The notes under the pieces: model-generated
What the model was told of the DNA's origin: nothing
Database searches by the model: none
What the model saw: only the letters and a program-made list of their open reading frames with translations
In this document: in pieces, positions 1-8,643 of the stretch
Layout: the number at the start of each line of letters is the position of its first letter
How positions within the stretch are numbered: position 1 is the stretch's first letter
Position numbers and translations under genes: made by a program
Assembly (NCBI GenBank): GCA_029959605.1
Contig: JASCOC010000013.1
Coordinates: 46,522 to 110,521 of the forward strand
Length of the DNA stretch: 64,000 nt
Source of the DNA: Lysobacteraceae bacterium PS02340
Lineage (GTDB): Bacteria; Pseudomonadota; Gammaproteobacteria; Xanthomonadales; Xanthomonadaceae
Direction: 5' to 3'

Positions 1-1459
1 GTTCGAAGCGTTCGATCTCCTCGGGCGATGCGGCGTAGCGCACGCGATGCACCGGCTCGAGCTTGCGCACCAGGCGCTGGGCGAGGATGCCATTGACGGT
101 CGAGGTCAGCAGGTAATCCTCGACGCCCATGTCGAGCATACGGGTGATGCCACCTGCGGCGTTGTTGGTGTGCAGCGTGCTGAGCACCAGATGGCCGGTC
201 AATGCGGACTGGATCGCGATGCGTGCGGTTTCCAGATCGCGCATTTCGCCGATCATGATGATGTCCGGATCCTGGCGGACGATCGAGCGCAGCGCATGCG
301 CGAAATCCAGACCGATCTGCGGCTTGGCCTGAATCTGGTTGATGCCTTCGATCTGGTATTCGACCGGATCCTCGACAGTGATGATCTTGACGTCCGGCGT
401 GTTGAGCTGCGACAGCGCGGTGTAGAGCGTCGTCGTCTTGCCCGAACCGGTCGGGCCGGTGACCAGCAGGATGCCGTGCGGCTGGTCGAGCACCTTGTTG
501 AACTGCGGCAGGAACTCGTCGGTGAAACCGAGCCGGTAGAAATCGAAGACCACGGTCTCGCGATCGAGCAGACGCATCACCACGCTCTCGCCGTGCGCGG
601 TCGGCATCGTCGACACGCGCAGGTCGAGCTCCTTGCCTTGCACGCGCAGCATGATGCGACCGTCCTGCGGCAGGCGGCGTTCCGCGATGTTGAGCCGCGC
701 CATGATCTTGATGCGGCTGATCACCGCCGCGGTCAGGTTCACCGGCGGACTTTCGCCGTCGATCAGCACGCCGTCGACGCGATAGCGCACTTTCAGCCGG
801 CTTTCAAACGGTTCGATGTGGATGTCGGACGCGCGCAGTTCGACCGCACGCTGGATCACGAGATTCACCAGCCGGATCACCGGCGCTTCGGACGCGAGGT
901 CGCGCAGGTGTTCGACATCGTCGACATCGCCGCCGCCTTCGCCGTCGGCCGATTCGATGATCGTGCCCATCGCGCTGCGGCCCTGGCCGTACCAGCGCTC
1001 GATCAGATCGTCGATCTCCGAGCGCAGGCCGACCGCGGGCGCGATGTCGCAACCGGTCGCCAGCCGCACAGCGTCAAGCGCGTAGTCGTCCTGCGGATCG
1101 GACATCCACACGTGCAGACGGCCGCGGCTTTCGCCGATCGGCAGCACGTGGAACTGGCGCAGGAACCGCACCGACAACGGCTGCGCGCCGTCGACGAGTT
1201 CCGGCGGCTCCTCGGGAACGGATTTGGCCCCGAGCAGTTGCAGGCCGAGTTCAGCGGCGCAGGCTTCGGCATGGTCGCGTTCCGACACCAGCCCCAGCCG
1301 TCCGAGCAGGGTCAGCAGGCTGCCGCCGGCTTCGGCGTGCAGGCGCTGGGCGCGCGCCAAATCGACGTCCTTGAGCCGGCCGCTGGCGCGCAGGCGCGCG
1401 ACGATGCGCGCCTCGGGCGTGTCGGGCGTCGCTGTGGAATCCTCGAGCACCGCATTCAC
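1..1459 (-). CDS. gspE: Type II secretion system ATPase GspE/XpsE (3' end off window)
   Basis: Cytoplasmic hexameric ATPase that powers the type II secretion pseudopilus. The frame starts at a GTG at 1459; an in-frame TAA lies 39 nt upstream with no ATG between, so GTG is the only plausible start. About 486 residues are present. An N-terminal MshE/GspE-like domain (residues 10-160) precedes the ATPase core. The core has Walker A GPTGSGKT (335-342), an Asp-box RLPQDGR, EDPVEY, a Walker B region around RQDPDIIMIGE, and the His-box segment LVLSTLHTNNA. The C-terminal zinc Cys motif of GspE would lie beyond the edge. PilB is the main alternative, but the N-terminal arrangement and the EAPVIRLVN segment fit GspE/XpsE better. 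DUF2242 lies 70 bp upstream on the same strand; the rest of the gsp genes are not in the window. Confidence 0.93.
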   Translation of the reverse strand, partial: MNAVLEDSTATPDTPEARIVARLRASGRLKDVDLARAQRLHAEAGGSLLTLLGRLGLVSERDHAEACAAELGLQLLGAKSVPEEPPELVDGAQPLSVRFLRQFHVLPIGESRGRLHVWMSDPQDDYALDAVRLATGCDIAPAVGLRSEIDDLIERWYGQGRSAMGTIIESADGEGGGDVDDVEHLRDLASEAPVIRLVNLVIQRAVELRASDIHIEPFESRLKVRYRVDGVLIDGESPPVNLTAAVISRIKIMARLNIAERRLPQDGRIMLRVQGKELDLRVSTMPTAHGESVVMRLLDRETVVFDFYRLGFTDEFLPQFNKVLDQPHGILLVTGPTGSGKTTTLYTALSQLNTPDVKIITVEDPVEYQIEGINQIQAKPQIGLDFAHALRSIVRQDPDIIMIGEMRDLETARIAIQSALTGHLVLSTLHTNNAAGGITRMLDMGVEDYLLTSTVNGILAQRLVRKLEPVHRVRYAASPEEIERFE

Positions 1460-1529
1460 TGCACGGCCATCCCATCGATTACGGATCGGCCGACTTTAGC
1501 AGTTCGACGGCGCCCGGCGCCGGCGCGGG

Positions 1530-2171
1530 TCAGCCCTGTGGAAGCGGGTCGGTCGTGGTCTCGGCGCCGCGCTGGAGGTCCGCCGGCGGCGGATCCTCGC
1601 GGCGCATCTCGTCGGCGCTGGGCTTGCGGTCGCGGCTGCTCGGCGCGGGTACGTAATAGCCGACGCGTTCGAAGAATCGGCGGTAGAAGCCGGTGTCCTG
1701 CACGGTGCTGCTGGCAGTGCGCACCAGCGAGTCCTCGCGGCTGCCGACCGGCAGCGACAGCGAGCCGATGCCGCCGACGCCGACGCTGGCCGAGTTGGAA
1801 CTCTTGCGCATCACGTAGCGGTCGAGCAGCGCGCTGACGAACAGCAGCGAGCGGTCGTTGCCGCGCGACACGCAGGACACGCGCACCGACAGCTGCGTGT
1901 GCACGTCGTCCTCGGGCTGGAAGTTCTTGGATGCTTCCACGGCCTCGTCGCTGGACTTGGCCACCGCGTAGCCCTGACCGAGCAGCGCCAGACGCGCAGC
2001 GCTGCAGACCTGCGCCGGCGGCAGCTCGTAGGTGCGCGAGTAGGTCTCGTCGGAATCGAAGGATTCCCCCATGAACGGCGCGTCCTCGCGCGCGTTGCGC
2101 CCGCATGCGGCCAGCACGAACACGGCGACGGCGATGGCGGTCAAACGCGGCAGGGAGCGGACGGAGTGCAT
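1530..2171 (-). CDS. DUF2242-type outer-membrane lipoprotein
   Basis: 213-aa exported lipoprotein of unknown function. The chosen ATG gives a clean type II signal peptide (MHSVRSLPRLTAIAVAVFVLAAC) with lipobox LAAC and Cys23; the frame stays open upstream but that part reads as arginine-rich noise. The mature part has a segment (CSAARLALLGQGYAV...SVRVSCVSRGNDRSLLF) that I recognise as the DUF2242 pattern seen in proteobacterial lipoproteins. No catalytic residues are evident. It ends 70 bp before gspE on the same strand and may be co-transcribed. Family assignment is from recall, function unknown. Confidence 0.8.
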   Translation of the reverse strand: MHSVRSLPRLTAIAVAVFVLAACGRNAREDAPFMGESFDSDETYSRTYELPPAQVCSAARLALLGQGYAVAKSSDEAVEASKNFQPEDDVHTQLSVRVSCVSRGNDRSLLFVSALLDRYVMRKSSNSASVGVGGIGSLSLPVGSREDSLVRTASSTVQDTGFYRRFFERVGYYVPAPSSRDRKPSADEMRREDPPPADLQRGAETTTDPLPQG

Positions 2172-2274
2172 CGGGACGGATCGGAAGCCGGGACCGCAGC
2201 ATGATACCGGCGTCGCCGCGCGCGCATCCCGACGCGGTCTGCACGGTTCATCGTGCAGCCGGACGCCCGCGGCT

Positions 2275-2682
2275 TCAGTGCGCGGTGGGCGGCGCCTCGG
2301 GCGGCGCATTGCGCGTGCGGCGCTCGGCCTCCAGCCAGTCCAGATGCTCGGTCAGCGTGCGGCCCTCGGCCTGCGCCTCGGCGCTCGCGGCGGCATCGAG
2401 TGCCTTGGATACCGACAGTCGCGTGGCGATGCCGTTCGCGTGTCGCGAGGCCGCGGTGTGCCGCAGCATGGCCAGCAACATCGCAGCGCTGTGCGTGGTC
2501 GCCACCGGTTCGCCGCGAAGCACCAGCGTCCACTCGCCCTCGTGATAGGTCGCGCCGGCGAGCACGCGATCGTCGGGACCCTTGAGCTGTGCGTGGATCT
2601 GCGGCGCGCCTGCGCTGCCGTCGCTGCGACGCGGTGCATTGCGACGCCGGGCGTCGCGGCGGGACTTGGACGAGATGGACAT
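2275..2682 (-). CDS. Small hypothetical protein, basic N-terminus
   Basis: 135 aa, not recognised. The first 25 residues are Arg/Ser-rich and likely disordered. Residues 28-110 look folded (HAQLKGPDDRVLAGATYHEG, then a helix with SKALDAAASAEAQAEG), and the tail is Pro/Ala-rich. No signal peptide or membrane segment. It lies 103 bp upstream of the DUF2242 gene on the same strand. Composition of the middle part is protein-like, unlike the Arg-rich antisense frames over this stretch, so I regard it as a probable real gene of unknown function. Confidence 0.55.
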   Translation of the reverse strand: MSISSKSRRDARRRNAPRRSDGSAGAPQIHAQLKGPDDRVLAGATYHEGEWTLVLRGEPVATTHSAAMLLAMLRHTAASRHANGIATRLSVSKALDAAASAEAQAEGRTLTEHLDWLEAERRTRNAPPEAPPTAH

Positions 2683-2918
2683 CGGACTGCGGTCGTACGG
2701 AAGGCTGGCGCGACAGTATCTCAGATCGGTGCGCGGCCGCTGACCGCTCCATCACGGTGGCGCTGCTGGAATGCACGCCCCCGACCTCGAAGGACCCGCA
2801 TGGTCCAGGTGCCGCCTCCCGTCCGCGCGCTGCGCACGCACGCCTGTTACGCGGTGGCCGGTGTCGGCTGTCGCTGCGCGCCGCAGGGCACGAGTCCCGT
2901 GGCGCACGAGGCGACGGC

Positions 2919-4082
2919 ATGAGTGCGACGGAGGCGCCGGTGCAGTCGCCGGCGCAGTCGACGGACGCGAAAACGTCGACGGTCTACACCGGGCGCATCG
3001 GCGCGATCGATCTGGCCCGCGGCTTCGCGGTCTGCCTGATGATCCTCAGTCACGGCACCAACGGCCTGATGCCGCTCGACGATTTTCCCGCGTGGGGCCA
3101 GGTGCCGGTCCACGCGATCACCAAGTTCTCGTCGTCGTTGTTCGTGATCGTGTTCGGCATCGCGCTCGCGGTCGCCTTCGTCCCCAAGACCACCGCGCCC
3201 GACTGGCCACAGCGACGCAATCGGCTGCTGTGGCGCGGGCTGCTGGTGCTGTTCTGGTACAAGGTTCTGACCGTCGTGGAGATGTATGGCCGCCACGACA
3301 CCGCCGCGATCGTCGACACGCTGCTGTATCGCGATTTCCCGTCGTTCGTCGAAATCCTCGGCTTCTATGCGATCGCCCTGCTGTGGATTCCCTGGCTGCT
3401 GCCGCTGTGGGCGAAGACGCCGGCCGTGCTGCGCTGGTTGAGCCCGGTTCCGGTCGCCTTCGGATCGTGGTGGCTGCTGCACCACTTCGATTTCTGGGGC
3501 GTGCCGCAGTTGCAGGCACTGATCGTCGAGCACCCCGATTACTACACCTGGGGCCAGCTCGCGCGCGGTCCGCTGATCCTCGTCGGCCTGTTGATCGGTG
3601 GCGTGCTGCTGCAGGCCTACCGCGAGCCGCGCACGCGCTGGGCGCTGGCAGGTGCACTGGCGCTGGTGTCCGCGGCGCTGTTCGCATGGTTCGCGATCCG
3701 CGCCGGCGATTTGCGCCCGTTGCTTGTCGAGATCGCGCGCAATGCCGGCAAGCACCCGCCGCAGTTGATGTTCATGCTCTTCAGCACGGGTGGCGCGTTC
3801 GCGTTGCTGGCGCTCGCGGTCGCGGGTGGCGAACGGCTGGCGAAATGGCTGCGTCCGATCGCGGTCATCGGCAGCGACGCGCTGATGGCCTTCATCGTGC
3901 ACATCAGCGTGATCTTCCTGCTGTTGCGCGAAACGCTGGGACTCTACCAGTCGATCACCTACGAGCGCGCGCTGTGGTTGACCGGCTTGCTGCTGGTCGC
4001 GACTGCGACGTGGATCTGGCTGTGGGGCACGATGAAGCGGGCTTTGAAGCGCGCGCCCGACACGGAAGTTCAGCGCAAGTGA
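2919..4082 (+). CDS. Heparan-alpha-glucosaminide N-acetyltransferase-like membrane acyltransferase (DUF1624)
   Basis: 387-aa polytopic inner-membrane protein. The ATG at 2919 follows a GAGG ribosome-binding site and leaves RIGAIDLARGFAVCLMILSH near the N-terminus, the hallmark of the DUF1624/HGSNAT_cat family (membrane acyltransferases related to lysosomal HGSNAT). About ten hydrophobic segments follow, for example LLWIPWLLPLWA, LILVGLLIGGVLLQA and ALMAFIVHISVIFLLL. The substrate is unknown. Two serine hydrolases of penicillin-interactive type follow on the same strand after 28 bp, so a cell-envelope sugar substrate is a reasonable inference, not a demonstrated one. Confidence 0.82.
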   Translation: MSATEAPVQSPAQSTDAKTSTVYTGRIGAIDLARGFAVCLMILSHGTNGLMPLDDFPAWGQVPVHAITKFSSSLFVIVFGIALAVAFVPKTTAPDWPQRRNRLLWRGLLVLFWYKVLTVVEMYGRHDTAAIVDTLLYRDFPSFVEILGFYAIALLWIPWLLPLWAKTPAVLRWLSPVPVAFGSWWLLHHFDFWGVPQLQALIVEHPDYYTWGQLARGPLILVGLLIGGVLLQAYREPRTRWALAGALALVSAALFAWFAIRAGDLRPLLVEIARNAGKHPPQLMFMLFSTGGAFALLALAVAGGERLAKWLRPIAVIGSDALMAFIVHISVIFLLLRETLGLYQSITYERALWLTGLLLVATATWIWLWGTMKRALKRAPDTEVQRK

Positions 4083-4110
4083 AGCGGCGCGGCACCAGGC
4101 TTCCGAGCCC

Positions 4111-5277
4111 ATGCTGAGACGCCTGCATCTCCTGTGCGTGGTCGCTTCGCTCGCGCTGTCCTCGATGAGCGGCGCGGCGCTGTCGCAGCCGGCCATACCT
4201 GCTGCCAAAGCGATGGTGCCGGTGAAACCCGGCATTGCAGAGACGGCATTGGCGGCATCGCCGCCTGCGGCCACGCCTTCCTGGTCGACCGAGCTCGACC
4301 GTCGCGTACGCGACATCGATGCGCGCTTCGCTGGCGAGCTGGGCGTGCACGTGCAGCGGCTCGGCGACGGCGCGCAGTACGACTTCCGCGGCGACGAGAT
4401 CTGGTATCTCGCGTCCGGCGTCAAGGTGCCGATCGCGATCGCGGTGCTGCGCGAGATCGAACAGGGCTGGCTGACGCTCGACACGCCGATCACGCTGCTC
4501 GATAGCGATTTCGTCGATGGCGCCGGCCGCACCAACGCGCATCGCGCCGGCGACCGGCTGACCATCGGCTGGCTCATCGAGCAGATGATCGTCCACAGCG
4601 ACAACACCGCAAGCGACGTGCTGATCCGCACCGTCGGCCTCGGCCAGGTCAACGCGGTCGCGTCGGAACTGATCGCGCGCGACGTGCGCATCACGACCTT
4701 GGCCGATGTGCGTCGCCTCGCCTACGGTATGTTCCATCCCGGCGCCGCGGGGCTCACCTCGCAGGACATGCTGGCGCTGCAGCGCGCCGGCAGCGGCCAG
4801 GCGCGCGTGCGCGCGCTCGCGCAACGGCTCGGCGTGACACCCGCCGATTTCCTGCTGCCCGATCTCGACAGCGCGTTCGAGTCCTATTACGCCACCCACG
4901 TCAACAGCGCCAAGCTGCGCGACTACGGCCACATGCTGGCGGCGCTGCAAGCGGGGCGCGCACTGGACCCCGACCGCACGCGCTATCTGCTCGACGTGAT
5001 GGCCCGTGTGCAGACCGGCAAGCAGCGCATCCGCGCAGGTCTGCCGTCGACAGCGCGTTTCGCGCACAAAACCGGCACCCAATACCGGCGCGTCTGCGAT
5101 TCCGGCATCGTCAATCTGCCAGCACGCGACGGCATCGCGTCGGCGCGAGTGGTCATCGCCGCCTGCGCCCGCGGCGCCGGCACGGCTGCCAGCGAACGCG
5201 CATTGCGCGGGCTCGGCGAAGCGATCGCCGCATCGGGCGTGCTGAATCCCGCCTCTTCGCTCGCACCTGCCCGATGA
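4111..5277 (+). CDS. Class A beta-lactamase-like serine hydrolase (first of tandem pair)
   Basis: 388-aa exported protein with a Sec signal peptide (cleavage near ALS-QP, about residue 25). It has the three penicillin-recognising motifs in the usual order: S102-G-V-K105 (SxxK, nucleophile Ser), S163-D-N165, and K320-T-G322. Length exceeds typical class A enzymes (about 290 aa) because of an N-terminal linker (27-65) and an extension between the SDN and KTG motifs. I cannot place the Glu166 general base of true beta-lactamases, so D,D-peptidase/esterase-like activity or a non-hydrolytic role is as likely as resistance. The stop overlaps the start of the next gene (ATGA), showing translational coupling with its paralogue. 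Confidence 0.8.
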   Translation: MLRRLHLLCVVASLALSSMSGAALSQPAIPAAKAMVPVKPGIAETALAASPPAATPSWSTELDRRVRDIDARFAGELGVHVQRLGDGAQYDFRGDEIWYLASGVKVPIAIAVLREIEQGWLTLDTPITLLDSDFVDGAGRTNAHRAGDRLTIGWLIEQMIVHSDNTASDVLIRTVGLGQVNAVASELIARDVRITTLADVRRLAYGMFHPGAAGLTSQDMLALQRAGSGQARVRALAQRLGVTPADFLLPDLDSAFESYYATHVNSAKLRDYGHMLAALQAGRALDPDRTRYLLDVMARVQTGKQRIRAGLPSTARFAHKTGTQYRRVCDSGIVNLPARDGIASARVVIAACARGAGTAASERALRGLGEAIAASGVLNPASSLAPAR

Positions 5278-6410
5278 CGACACGACCGCACGCCCGCCGC
5301 ACGCAGCGGTTCGTCTCCGTCCTGCTGGCCCTTGCCCTGCTGCCGGCCTGCCGCGGTGGCGAAACACCGCCAGCCACCGACGATCCCGCCGCGCAGTCCG
5401 CCGTCGATGCTGCGCTGCAGGCCGACGCGCCGTGGGTCGCTGCGCTCGGTACACGCGTCGCAGCACTCGATGACGCGATGCCAGGACGTTTCGGCGTCTA
5501 CGTGCGGCATTACGGTGCGCAGCCGGGCACGCTGGATCGCGGCGACGACCGCGCGTGGTATCTGTCGTCGACGATCAAGATCCCGGTCGCGATCGCGGTG
5601 CTCGAACAGGTCGACGCCGGCACGCTGTCGCTCGACGAGACGTTGACGCTCGCGCAGGCCGATTTCGTCGACGGCTCCGGCGACATGCTCGAACATAAGC
5701 CTGGCGAGACTTTCAGCATCGCCACGCTGCTGGAAAAATCGCTGCGCGACAGCGACAGCACCGCGACCGACATGCTGATCCGCAAAGTCGGCGAAGACCA
5801 TCTCAACGCCCGCATTCGCGACTGGACCGGCGGCGGCTTCGGACCGATCACGACGATCCTGCAGGTGCGCTATGACGCGTACGACCCAGTGCATCCGGGC
5901 GTCGCGCAGCTCGACAACATGGCGATCGTGCGCCTGCGCAATGCGGACGCCGGCGAGCCGCGTCTGCAGGCGTTGGCGCAGGCACTCGGCGTGTCGCGCG
6001 CGGATCTCGATGCCGACACGCTCGAATCCGTGTTCGATGCCTACTACCGCGGCGATCGCAACACCGCGACCCTGCCCGCGTTCGCTACCTTGCTCGACCG
6101 CCTGGCAGCAGGCGAACTGCTGTCCCCCGGGAGCACCCGCCGCGTGCTCGACCACATGCGCGCCATCAGCACCGGCGACCGCCGCATCAGCGCGGGCCTG
6201 CCACCCGATACCGACTTCGCACAGAAGACCGGCACGCAGTTGCGACGCGCGTGCAACGTCGGCGTGATCGATCCCGGACGCGCCCGCAAAGGCGCCACGC
6301 TGGTGCTCGCATGCGCGGAGGATTTCGACGACATCGCGCAGGCCGAAACCGCGTTCCGGGGTCTGGGGCGTGCACTGGCCGAGACGGTGCTGGATCCGGA
6401 CCGCGGTTGA
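5274..6410 (+). CDS. Class A beta-lactamase-like serine hydrolase, lipoprotein (second of tandem pair)
   Basis: 378-aa paralogue of the preceding gene, overlapping it by four bases. It differs in localisation: the signal peptide ends in lipobox LLPAC with Cys26, predicting a lipid anchor. Motifs are S99-T-I-K102, S160-D-S162 (the canonical Asn of SDN is Ser here) and K318-T-G320. The shared core (YL.S..K.P.AIAVLE, FVDG.G, LIRKVG) shows a gene duplication. A changed SDN motif may alter substrate handling. No terminator with a T-run on this strand is seen after it; the hairpin at 6500-6533 points the other way. Confidence 0.8.
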   Translation: MTTRPHARRTQRFVSVLLALALLPACRGGETPPATDDPAAQSAVDAALQADAPWVAALGTRVAALDDAMPGRFGVYVRHYGAQPGTLDRGDDRAWYLSSTIKIPVAIAVLEQVDAGTLSLDETLTLAQADFVDGSGDMLEHKPGETFSIATLLEKSLRDSDSTATDMLIRKVGEDHLNARIRDWTGGGFGPITTILQVRYDAYDPVHPGVAQLDNMAIVRLRNADAGEPRLQALAQALGVSRADLDADTLESVFDAYYRGDRNTATLPAFATLLDRLAAGELLSPGSTRRVLDHMRAISTGDRRISAGLPPDTDFAQKTGTQLRRACNVGVIDPGRARKGATLVLACAEDFDDIAQAETAFRGLGRALAETVLDPDRG

Positions 6411-6499
6411 GAGTCCGTCGTGCAGGCGCGCCTGCGCCGGAACGCTTCATCGCCGCGCCACTACCGACATCCCCAACGGAAATCTCGCAAAGCGCCCAT

Positions 6500-6533
6500 A
6501 AAAAAAGCCGGCGGATGCAGGGGCCCGCCGGCT
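6500..6533 (-). terminator. Intrinsic terminator of the subtilase gene
   Basis: A 9-bp perfect stem (6506-6514 with 6525-6533, core GCCGGCGG) with a 10-nt loop is followed on the minus strand by a run of at least six T (6500-6506). It sits 48 bp after the subtilase stop. Confidence 0.9.
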
Positions 6534-6581
6534 AGACATCACGGTCCACCCGACCCGCGCGAACGCGGGCCGGGCCTTGAA

Positions 6582-8516
6582 TCAGACCGGCGGCAGAGAA
6601 AAACGCGCCTGCAGCGTGACGTTCGAGTACGCACGAACGCCCGTCAGCTTGATGTAGTACGTACCCGCGGCCGGGGCATTGATGCGGATGGTCTCCGCAT
6701 TGCCCGGACGCGAGGAGTTCCACGTGCCCGTTGCCGCCGGCGCCTCACCGAGGCTGACGTGCAGCGAGACGTCGCCGCTGCCACCCGTGGTGGTGATGCT
6801 GAGCGGACCGGTCACACCCGACGGCACGTCGATGCTGTACAGCGTCTCGGCGCCGGCAGCGCCGGAAAGCGAACGCACCGGTGTCGCGTTGACGATCGGC
6901 GTCGCCGGCGGTGCGCAGTCCGTCTCACACGGCGGCTCGACGGCCTTGGCGACTGCCGCAGCCGCGTTGACGATACCGGGTCCGATGGCACGATTGGCTG
7001 CGGGTGCGACCGCGAAAGGCGTCGCCGTTTGCCTCAGGATGTCGAGCACCTCGCTGGGCGTCAGCAGTGGCAACTCCGCATCCAGTCGAGCGCCCTGCAT
7101 CAGGGCAACCACGCCGGCCACGTGCGGGGACGCCTGCGATGTACCTGCAGATCCAGCAGACGCATTTGGCGCCGTCGGATCGATCTCGGACGAAGGAATG
7201 GGCGAAGTGGTGCTGGGATTCTTGGCCTGCCACACGAAACCGTCATAGATCTGCGAGCCCGAGCTTCCGTCGTTCGCATACACGCCGCCGCCGGGCGCCG
7301 AGATGTCGATTCCGTCACCGTAGTTCGAGTAGTACGCGCGACGGCTCGTGACGCCGTTCGAGGCGACCGCGATGGCACCCGGGCAGTTGGCCGGCGAGAA
7401 GTTCGACACGTCGGCATTGCTGTTACCTGCAGCGATGACCACCGTGGCGCCCAGCGAATTGGCCTGGGCGATCGCGGCGGCTTCGGCGGACGAGCAGGCG
7501 CCGGTGCCGCCCAGGCTCAGATTGATGACGTGCGCGGGGTTGGGGTTCGCCGGAACACCTGCCACGGTGCCACCGGCCGCCCAGATGATCGCGTCGACGA
7601 TGTCCGATTCCATGCCGCCGCAATGACCCAGCACGCGCACGGGAATGTGCTTGGCCGCATAGGCGATGCCGCTCATGCCGATCCCGTTGTCGGTGAGCTG
7701 CGCGCCTGCACTGCCCGCGACGTGAGTGCCGTGCCAAGAGCTGTTCCGCTGCTGGCACGTTTCAGCGCCCGCATAGCCGATCGTCCAGTCGCCGAGATCC
7801 CAGCCACCGGGCACACGATCATTCGTGGCGCGGCCCGAGACGAACGCGTCGGTGATGAAGTCGTAGCCGGCAGCCGCATCCGTCGTGTTGATGTCCGGAT
7901 GAGCGGTAATGCCGGTATCGAGGACAGCGATCGTCACCCCATTTCCGTCAGCCACGTCCCAGGCAGCAGAGACATTCGCGCCGCCACGATTCGGGCCGCC
8001 GTCGAAGGTCGTACCGCCGTCAGCGGCGCGCATGTGCCACTGGTATTCCTGGAAGTCGGGATCGTTCGGCACGAACTGCGGCTGCGTCGTCACCGATGTG
8101 ATCTGGCGCATGCGGTCCGGCGTGACCGACTTGACCGCAGGATCCGCAGCGATCTGACGGAGCAGAGCGTCAGCCTCGACCGCGTCCAGCATCTTGTTCA
8201 CACGGACCAGCTGGTGTCCGGTACCGAGTGTGCGTACGTGAGCGACGCTGTTGGACTTGCCTGCGCTGCGAGCCAGGCCGGAGCGCACGAGTGCAGCCTG
8301 CACGCCGCTCGCGGCTGCTGTGCCGCTGGTCTTTGCAACGGCGCCATCGCGGTACTCGATGATGAAGCGGCGCACCGGCGCTGCGTCCGATTGGACGAGA
8401 TTATCGGTGGACACATTGGCGGCGGAACGCGGCGTCTTGCCCGCCTGCACAACACCGACGGACAAGGCGGCGACGACTGCTGCAGCAAGCGCCCCGGGAA
8501 TGATGCGGTTCTTCAT
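6582..8516 (-). CDS. Secreted subtilisin-like (S8) serine protease with PPC domain
   Basis: 644-aa extracellular protease. The ATG at 8516 has a strong ribosome-binding site (GAGAGGAA) and starts a Sec signal peptide (to about residue 25). An I9-like propeptide (about 45-145) precedes the S8 domain. The triad is Asp200 (AVLDTGI), His262 (HGTHVAG) and Ser460 (GTSQASPHVAG); Asn364 in AAGNS forms the oxyanion hole. A pre-peptidase C-terminal (PPC) beta-sandwich occupies about 550-640 (LYSIDVPSG ... TYYIKLTGV) and is usually removed on maturation. Cys pairs at 254/299 and 341/378 may form disulfides. Such enzymes in xanthomonads are commonly type II secretion substrates. It lies directly upstream of nothing on its strand except its own terminator. 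Confidence 0.95.
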   Translation of the reverse strand: MKNRIIPGALAAAVVAALSVGVVQAGKTPRSAANVSTDNLVQSDAAPVRRFIIEYRDGAVAKTSGTAAASGVQAALVRSGLARSAGKSNSVAHVRTLGTGHQLVRVNKMLDAVEADALLRQIAADPAVKSVTPDRMRQITSVTTQPQFVPNDPDFQEYQWHMRAADGGTTFDGGPNRGGANVSAAWDVADGNGVTIAVLDTGITAHPDINTTDAAAGYDFITDAFVSGRATNDRVPGGWDLGDWTIGYAGAETCQQRNSSWHGTHVAGSAGAQLTDNGIGMSGIAYAAKHIPVRVLGHCGGMESDIVDAIIWAAGGTVAGVPANPNPAHVINLSLGGTGACSSAEAAAIAQANSLGATVVIAAGNSNADVSNFSPANCPGAIAVASNGVTSRRAYYSNYGDGIDISAPGGGVYANDGSSGSQIYDGFVWQAKNPSTTSPIPSSEIDPTAPNASAGSAGTSQASPHVAGVVALMQGARLDAELPLLTPSEVLDILRQTATPFAVAPAANRAIGPGIVNAAAAVAKAVEPPCETDCAPPATPIVNATPVRSLSGAAGAETLYSIDVPSGVTGPLSITTTGGSGDVSLHVSLGEAPAATGTWNSSRPGNAETIRINAPAAGTYYIKLTGVRAYSNVTLQARFSLPPV

Positions 8517-8607
8517 GAGTTCCTCTCTGGACAGAAAATGGATAAAGCACGGTCGACATGACCGCGTTGATGCCGAAGACAGCTCTGACGAGCGCCTTCC
8601 AAGAACG

Positions 8608-8635
8608 CCCGCCATCGGCTCGAGCCGATGGCGGG
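8608..8635 (-). terminator. Perfect 28-bp palindrome after the adhesin gene
   Basis: The palindrome (half CCCGCCATCGGCTC) starts 9 bp past the adhesin stop codon. No T-run follows, only CGTTCTT, so it is a hairpin terminator or 3'-end stabiliser of weak type rather than a canonical terminator. Confidence 0.5.
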
Positions 8636-8643
8636 TGAAGCCA

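Noticed and set aside
6420..8561. A 713-aa plus-strand frame opposite the subtilase
   Set aside because: Antisense noise; the minus strand encodes a complete S8 protease with triad.
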